From Macrobrachium rosenbergii (lineage: Eukaryota; Arthropoda; Malacostraca; Decapoda; Palaemonidae), in the NCBI RefSeq assembly GCF_040412425.1, contig NC_089756.1, positions 3,605,498 through 3,669,497 on the forward strand: a DNA stretch of 64,000 nucleotides, given 5' to 3'. The translations under genes and the position numbers were made by a program. Below are positions 57,296-64,000 of the stretch, piece by piece. Numbering within the stretch: position 1 is the first letter of the stretch; each line of letters begins with the position of its first letter. The notes under the pieces are model-generated. The model saw nothing but the letters and a program-made list of their open reading frames with translations. It was not told the DNA's origin and searched no databases.

Positions 57296-57945
57296 GAGAG
57301 TACAGTAGAGCCTGTAGCTGTAGTGGACGTTCCCATAGATTTAGATGTAGTGATAGATAAGTTTGATTCTGACAATTTGAAAAATCCACCAGAGTTAAGT
57401 AGCCTCTCAGAAAATTCAACGATACTTAATAATTTACAGGAAAAGTTCCAACATTTAGAAAAGGCACAGGTTAAGTCACTGGTAAGTTTGATTAATGAAT
57501 ATAAAATCTTGCTTCAGGATGTCTCTGGTAGAACTATCTTTTCAGAGCATGACGTTGATATTGGTAAGGCTAGTCCTTTTAAGCAATGTCCTTACAGGCT
57601 GAATCCTTTCAAGAGGAACATCGTTCAATCGAAGGTAAATTACATGCTCGATCACAACTTCATTAAGCCTAGCAGCGGTCCGTGGAGTTCTCCTGTGGTC
57701 CTGGTTAAGAAAGAGGGTGACCAGCATCGGTTATGTTTTGATTATAGAAAGGTTAATAAGGTTACCAAAACCGATTCTTATCCTTTACCTAGGGTGGAGG
57801 ATTGCATAGATAAAATCGGTTCTGCAAAGTATATTAACAAATTTGACTTATTAAAAGGGTATTGGCAGGTAGGTTTAACTCCACGAGCTCAAGAGGCATC
57901 AGCATTTGTAACTGGGGACGGTTTGCATGAATGTAAGGCATGAAA
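57296..57945 (+). pseudogene. Reverse transcriptase of the outer Gypsy element, part 1
   Basis: Continues in the integrase frame after one TGA: a linker (DVPIDLDVVIDKFDSDN), then RT fingers and palm: FSEHDVDIGKASPFKQCPYR, WSSPVVLVKKEGDQHRLCFD, YRKVNKVTKTDSYPLPRVED and INKFDLLKGYWQVGLTP (first catalytic Asp). It is cut at ECKA by a LINE insertion. Next to the break ~13 bases of the conserved VMPFG block are missing. Confidence 0.9.
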
Positions 57946-58157
57946 GAGTCTGCCTCCGGCAACCGCAGGGGAAAGACGTGTTCTCATGACTGCCTAGTAT
58001 CCGAGGAAAGTAGCCCGTGAGGTTTTTCAAAATCTTACCTCGATTCTAGGTGTTCAGCATCGTTCTGGCCTCTATTTCAATGCCAGCATAGCTAGGTTTA
58101 TGTGTCACCCTTCTTTGTGGCAAAACTTCAAGAAAGAAGTAAAAAACATGATTCAAA

Positions 58158-59592
58158 ATGAAGATTAAGATACAAGATAATAGTCCTAAACCGCATGACG
58201 AGCCAAGTAGACGGCTCAAGTTATGGCAGTGTATAGGCGCCATCCAGGCTAGAGTCCAAAGAGTAAGCCATGCCAACACAGCATTCTTTGTCAGTGTTCA
58301 CGAAGATGACTCAGAAAAGATTCTTAATTCAGAGAACAGGACAGTTTTTGCAAATGAAGAGTTTGAGGTAATAGACCCCCCAGAATATAATTCCATGAAA
58401 ATTATAGTAGCAAAATACCTAGACGCTACAACGGTAGAATACGGAGAAGACGACCTTAAAGACAGTATCGAGAGGAAAAACGAATGGGCTGCAGTGGATG
58501 AGGTGATAAAAATCCAAAACAATTCCCACTCCATGAAAATAAAGTTTGAAACACCGAAGATGGCAAAGAGAGCCATAGAAAGAGGATTGTTTGTAGCCTA
58601 CCAATACATTCCAAGTGAACACATTGAACAGGATATATTTGTAAATTTGTCATTTTGCTACAAATGCTACTCTTATGAGCATCTGCTTAAGGAATGCCCT
58701 AAAGATAATAACTATAAAATATGCTCTGAATGTTCATCACATGATCATACATACAGAGAATGTAAAGAAAATACAAAAAAAATGTGTTAACTGCAATCAA
58801 CAACATAGAACTTTAGCAGCGAAATGTCCAGTGAGAAAGGCCCTAATAAAAAGAAAAATTCAAGAGATCAAAGCAAACAGAAATGCAACATCCACTACAA
58901 GCAACCATGCAAGTTACGCCAAAGTTACAGCCACTAATACAGGAAATTGCCAGGCTAATGCAAACAACATCCAAAATAATATAAGTAGAATACAAGAAGA
59001 GACAAGAATCACGATAATAACAAATTTAGCAATAAAACTGGGGCTGCGCCAAGAAGGATTCTACCCCTCAGTAATAAACAGCATATTAGCAGATAACAAT
59101 TTACCTACAATACACTTCTCTAAAGAAACAATAAACATGATAGCAAGCACCATGGAAAGGAATAAAAGACAAGAAAACCATACAAGCAAAGCAGAAGATT
59201 TACAAGCAACTCAGGATATACAACATTATATGCAAGACTGCACACGATATGAAGAAAACACAGCAGAGAGCTCAGAAGACGACTCATCAGATGAAGGCTT
59301 TACACTCAGAATTGAGCCCAGTTCGAACTCGAACTCACCAATCCATCCCTCAGGACGCATAAGTAATTTGCAAGACGCGCAGCATCAATTAACAGAAGAA
59401 ATACAAGCCTCACTTCCAAGCTTCTCAGGTTTCTCCAAGTCTCCCATCTTACAAAATCCACAGGGATCAACTTCAGCATCAAAAAGTACTACGCCAGTAG
59501 CTAATAATGCCAGAAAACGGAAAAGTGAAAGAAAAAGAACAAAATTACTAGACCACTGTACCTCGAAAGGACCCAACTCTACGAAGAATTAA
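58158..59592 (+). pseudogene. LINE ORF1 (RNA-binding, three zinc knuckles)
   Basis: From ATG 58158 the product has an RRM-like N-terminal part (QRVSHANTAFFVSVHEDD, IIVAKYLDATTVEYGED, SMKIKFETPKMAKRAIERG), then CCHC knuckles CYKCYSYEHLLKECP, CSECSSHDHTYREC and CVNCNQQHRTLAAKCP. A frameshift in the A8 run at 58776-58783 moves the reading to the frame ending at 59592. The C-terminal half is Ser/Asn/Thr-rich and acidic. ORF1 proteins of this type bind LINE RNA in the cytoplasmic particle. A one-base repair would give a protein of about 475 residues, typical of the group. Confidence 0.85.
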
Positions 59593-62373
59593 AATAATTC
59601 AGCACAACGTGAAATCCTGGAAAACAAAGAAATTTGAATTATACAATATATATATAGAGAAGAAGACTCTGACATAATATTAATCAATGAGCATGGTATG
59701 AAACGAAATGAAACTCTGAAAATGTTTGGATATAATACATATACGCAAAACTTTGCTGATGAACCCTTTGCAGGAATTGCAATAGCAATCAAGAGTAATA
59801 TTAGACATAAGATAATAGACGATTTCCAAGACGACTTTTTAGCAGTCCAAATTCAAACTAACAAAGGACCAATAGTGATCGCTACAGCTTACAAGCCGCC
59901 AAGAAGACATTATTTCCCACTTCCGGATGTCATGAAGTTAATGAACAGGAGAGAACCAACCTACCTCATTGCGGATCTAAATGCCAGACACCAAATATTT
60001 GATATAGGCAATCTAATTACACAGGACAAGAAATAGTCAGATTAATAAATAAAAAGTATATCATACACTTAGGACCTGATTTCGATACCTTTGTAGCAAA
60101 TAACAGAAAAGGAAAGCCAGATATAATATTGGGAAATAACAAAATTCACCTCAATATTGCCGTTACAAGAGGACCAGCAACCTCCTCCGATCATATACCA
60201 ATGGTAATTACACTGTCAACCAATCCAATAATGATTCCATCCTTAGAAATACCAAATATAAAAAGAGCAAGTTGGGAAAGCTTCAAAAATGAAATAGAAG
60301 GAAAAATGAGTAGACAACCAACAATAAATTCAAATGAAATAGAAATAACAAAAGAAATAGTAGATGGTGAGCTTGAAGAATGGTACAGAAATATAGAGGA
60401 AGCAATAAAAAATCATATACCCATAACTAAATACACCACACTTCCACATCCTATTAGTAGTGATAAGTTGAAATTGATACAATGGCACTACAACAACATC
60501 CAAAACACAGTGCTTATAACATGGTGGAACAACATATTAATGAGAAGATATGTGTCATTACAAGAACAGTTAGTACAAGAAAACTCAAGATTATATCATC
60601 AAAATTGGGAAGACCTAATAAAAACACAGAAATACAGTACAATAACCCAAAAATAATTTTGGAACTCCGTTGCAAGACTGATGGGAAGCAAAACTAACAC
60701 TTCGCCATACATAAAGCATGGGAATGAGAAAATATATGATGACAAAGAGAAGAAAGTACTGCACAAGGCCTACTGGCAGGAAATATTCCAGATAACGCAG
60801 GAGGATAACCAAAATTTCGACAACCTAAATGAGACAATAGTCAATGAATTCATTGAACAACATAGAAACAGAACAAATCCGCATTATGCAGCTGATATTA
60901 GCAGACTCAATGAAGACTGCCCATTAACAAGGAAAATAGAGTTATGGGAAATCAAAATAATAATTAAAAATTTTAAACACAAAGCACCAGGAAAGAGTGG
61001 AATTAACAAGGTCATAATTCAAAATTTACTAGACATTGCACTCGAAAAATTAAGAGAAATATACAACTGGGCTCTCTCAATGGGATATTTTCCAATTATA
61101 TTCAAGAATGCAATAATGATTTTGATACCCAAACCAGGAAAAGATACTAGTCAGGTAAAGAATTATAGACCAATATCAATACTAGAAGTACCGGGCAAAA
61201 TATTTGAAAAAATAATTAACAACAGATTAGTGTTGTTCCTAGAAGGTAATCAGCTACAAAATAATAATCAATATGGATTTAGAAAAGGAAGAGGGACCTA
61301 GATTGCAATAGCAACAATATATGAGAGTATTGCACTGTCACAAAGAAGAAGGTACCTATGTAACCTAGTATGTAGAGATATAACCAAGGCATTTGACAAA
61401 GTATGGATACAAGGACTTCAATACAAAATATTACATCTCAACCTTCCAGACATTTTTGAGAAAATACTATGCAACTTCATCAAAGATCGAACAGCAGCAA
61501 TCAAGTCACAAAATTACATAGGGATTCCATTCCCGTTACTAAGTGGAGTCCCACAAGGATCTGTACTCAGTCCAACACTATTCATATTATATACATCAGA
61601 TATGACTTCACCACCAGAGTACTGTACTGATGTCTGCTTTGCAGATGATATATAACTCAAATAATTATACACCCAGAAAAATGCACTCGAAGAAGGGATC
61701 CAACTTTGAAAAGACAAGTAGCACAAAAAACAATGAACCAAATTGAAAGAATAAATCAATTTGAAAAGAAGTGGAAGATAAAGACAAATAAATCTAAATT
61801 CCAACTAGTATCAGTGTCTTCTTACAAACCTGCACAAGTAATGTTATACCAACAACCGATGAATTTTACTAAAAGCACAAGAATACTAGGAATGCAATTC
61901 GGACAAAGAGGAATATCAAGACAAGTGAGAAAAGGCTAAGAATAGCAAGAACACAAAATACAAAGCTAAAACGATTTAGGAATATGAGCACAAATATCAA
62001 AATCCATTTCTACAAAAGCCTAATCAGACCAATAATGGAATATCCACCAATACCCACGTGTTTAGCATCGACTTCAATATAAGTGCATTACAAAAATTCC
62101 AAAATAAGATACTAAGGTCCGCAGTGAGAAACAATCAAGAAGATGACGATCTGAATATAGAACAAATACACAAAAATACAAAGTAGAACCAATTAATCAA
62201 AGATTATACAGACTGGCAACCAACATATGGAGCAAACTAGATCAATACAACAGTGAATTAACAGAAGAATCCGTAGCAGAAGAGAGAAACCACCCAAACA
62301 ACACAGACCACAGATGGTGGAGAAGAGCATCTTCAAATATTCATCGTGATGAACCTCAACCATTATATTATTA
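59575..62373 (+). pseudogene. LINE ORF2 (APE endonuclease and reverse transcriptase)
   Basis: Endonuclease: IIQHNVKSW, ILINEHG, IVIATAYKPPRRH and YLIADLNARH (metal-binding D-x-N-A-R-H). RT: NYRPISILEVPGKIFEKII, NQYGFRKGRGT, CRDITKAFDKVW (catalytic Asp), PLLSGVPQGSVLSPTLFILY and CFADDI (active-site Asp pair). A C-terminal NIHRDEPQPLYY end follows at ~62372. Stops (for example 60036, 60654, 61299, ~61652) and frameshifts split it into pieces 59698-60036, 60129-60656, 60681-61301 and 61320-61940. No RNase H domain is obvious. Confidence 0.88.
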
Positions 62374-62769
62374 AGAAATGCCTTGTGAAAAAGTAATTTT
62401 TAGAATTTACTATGTAGGTATCATGCAAAATCATTATGATAATTAACATCAAGGTTAAAATGAGGAAATTGGAACTAATTTTTTAAATTTTATTTTATGT
62501 TTTAAATATGATTATACTAATAAGAAATAAAATTCAAAATATGCAATATGTACAATTTACCATGTTGTTATAATGTAAAATTATTACTGTATTATGTTAA
62601 TATTAGAAAAATTGTACCCTTACCAAAATAAAATTGTGGATAAACCACACTTGACATTACTCTTACTAATATTTCACTTTCTAAACTATTCCCTACCATG
62701 GTTAGCTAGCTAACTGCCCTCACTCTTCTTTCACCCATCTTACCTATCAGCTAAAAAAAAAAAAAAAAA
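62374..62769 (+). other. 3' UTR and poly(A) tail of the APE-type LINE
   Basis: AT-rich, no frame. AATAAA-like hexamers occur at ~62526 and ~62628. Ends in ~17 A. Confidence 0.8.
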
Positions 62770-62770
62770 A

Positions 62771-63097
62771 AGGCATGAAAAACGCAGCCGCCACGTTCCA
62801 GCGGCTAATGAACTTGGTCACCAGTAAGGTTGAAGGTAGCGTCGTTTATATTGACGACGTGGTTATTTACAGCGACGACTGGGATACTCATATGAGGCAT
62901 ATTAGAGCTCTCTTCAAAGAGCTGAAGAAAGCAGGTTTAGTTATAAACTTCAAGAGGAGTGAGTTTGCCCGTGCAAAAGTAGTGTATCTCGGGCATGAAG
63001 TAGGTTTGGGTAAGGTATCATTAAAACAGGCGATGAAGAAGCCATTACAGAGTTCCCAGTTCCTCAAAATAAAAGAGGTGTTCGAAAATTTCTAGGT
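62771..63097 (+). pseudogene. Reverse transcriptase of the outer Gypsy element, part 2
   Basis: Resumes at MKNAAATFQRLMN, with the active site VVYIDDVVIYSDD intact (~62845), then FKELKKAGLVINFKRSEFARAKVVYLGHEVG. A frameshift at ~63020 precedes RKFLGMVDYYRRF at ~63080. Confidence 0.9.
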
Positions 63098-63665
63098 ATG
63101 GTAGACTATTATAGGCGTTTTGTTAAAAATTTTTCTGATTCAACCACTCCACTTACAAATTTATTGAAAAAGGATGTATATACTATTTACCTGGGACAGC
63201 GTTTGTCAAGGAGCCTAGAGAAGCTCAAAACTCTACTGATAAGTTATCCTGTGTTGAGATCTCCAGATATTAATAAGCCTTTACCTTAGCCACGGATGCC
63301 AGTGACATTGGCAATGGTGCGGTTTTATTACAGGAGGGTGAAGATGGGATCCTCCATCCTGTAGCATATTTTTCGAAGAAGTTGATTGCTGCACAGAGAA
63401 AGTATTCAACCACTGAAAAGGAGGCCTTGTGTTTGGTCAAGGCGGTCGAACACTTTGGCGCATACTTGAATCCGACTATATACCCTATTGACATTTACAG
63501 TACACTGATCACAGCCCACTGGTGTTTTTGAACAGTTGTAAAGACAAGAATCAGCGGATATTGCGCTGAAGTTTGTTCCTACAGGAATATTAACCTGAAT
63601 ATTAGACATATCTCTGGAAAGGATAATGTGATTCCGGACGCCCTCTCCAGGTCATTTCCTAATTG
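63098..63665 (+). pseudogene. RNase H of the outer Gypsy element
   Basis: TTPLTNLLKKD ends the RT connection. A TAG at 63287 precedes LATDASDIGNGAVLLQEGEDG (first Asp). FSKKLIAAQRKYSTTEKEALCLV carries the Glu. After a frameshift at ~63500 YTDHSPLVFLN carries the third Asp, and PDALSRSFPN ends at a stop at 63663-63665. RNase H is the last domain seen; integrase is not repeated downstream, confirming the IN-RT-RH order. Confidence 0.88.
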
Positions 63666-64000
63666 AGTTTGACATAATGTAGCCTACGGTTGCTCTAATT
63701 GAAACTTTCTTTTCAGGTATCTTGCTCCCTCAACACCAAATAACAGGACTATTTTAGATTTTATTGGTACTAGATGGAGGATTGATTTAAAATATTTTTC
63801 TTCATGGCTTTTGACTAGATTTTTCCTTTGCAGCCTAGACTGTTTCAGATAATACGATGGTTTTTGTATGTTTGGTGCTCTGGTTAACCTTCTTTTGGGT
63901 GTATGTATTTACCCATTCTCCTTTCAGAGGGTTTGTATGGAAAAATATATATTCTGTTTTTAGACAAGAGGTTTGATATGCTGAATTTAGGTCATCTATA
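63666..64000 (+). other. Downstream region of the outer Gypsy element
   Basis: No coding frame is recognised. It should precede the 3' LTR, but neither a polypurine tract nor a match to 35.8-36.8 kb was seen before the window ends. Confidence 0.45.

Larger units (their letters stand above)
57946..62769 (+). mobile_element. APE-type LINE, nearly full length, with 11-bp TSD
   Basis: AAGGCATGAAA is present at 57935-57945 and 62770-62780. The element ends in poly(A) (62754-62770). It has two ORFs, a 5' UTR of ~210 bases and a 3' UTR of ~380 bases. Two-ORF structure, three Gag-like zinc knuckles and an N-terminal APE endonuclease place it in the Jockey/I-type group; the RT text resembles Nimb/Jockey-style elements, but clade placement is tentative. 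Confidence 0.92.

Overview
The window looks like an intergenic-to-genic stretch of a large, repeat-rich invertebrate genome, most probably a decapod crustacean. The reasons are the extreme microsatellite load ((TA)n, (CA)n, (GA)n, (AAT)n), recurrent short interspersed repeats, several LINE types mixed with BEL/Pao and Ty3/Gypsy elements, and an arthropod-like Id/extra macrochaetae gene. No bacterial-style operon is present. Species assignment is inference.

Layout. 1-1.49 kb: anonymous sequence with a small minisatellite and a (CTT)n run. 1.49-12.43 kb: a single-orientation purine-only minisatellite array, interrupted by two copies of a tRNA-derived SINE. 12.43-16.8 kb: microsatellites, a LINE 3' end and a 0.66-kb foldback structure. 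16.8-18.15 kb: the only recognisable host gene, an intronless 100-codon Id/emc-type HLH gene with a plausible promoter and poly(A) signals. 18.15-22.5 kb: AT-rich sequence and a larger foldback (about 19.85-22.44 kb) whose right arm carries a 786-bp inverted-repeat insertion. 22.55-26.06 kb: two 5'-truncated LINEs on the minus strand, one with a restriction-like endonuclease and one CR1-like; the latter was later hit by a hAT-type MITE and by a short repeat. 26.6-34.7 kb: an LTR retrotransposon with gag and a decayed protease but no RT, RNase H or integrase.

36-64 kb is a nest of transposons. The outer host is a decayed Ty3/Gypsy element in which integrase precedes reverse transcriptase (gag-PR-IN-RT-RH), the order of Gmr1-like elements; its PBS matches tRNA-Arg. 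Its integrase is split by a minus-strand BEL/Pao element (39043-56193). That element carries an SGNH-hydrolase-like reading frame ahead of gag and is itself split by two CsRn1-like Gypsy elements (44918-49978 and 51209-55948). The host RT is split again by a nearly complete APE-type LINE (57946-62769) with an 11-bp target-site duplication. All these elements carry stops, frameshifts or catalytic lesions. They record a clear order of insertion rather than an active system.

The most unusual observations are the SGNH-like frame inside the BEL element, the IN-before-RT Gypsy element, the gag-only LTR element, the two foldbacks with (TA)n stretches in their arms, and the 11-kb polypurine array.
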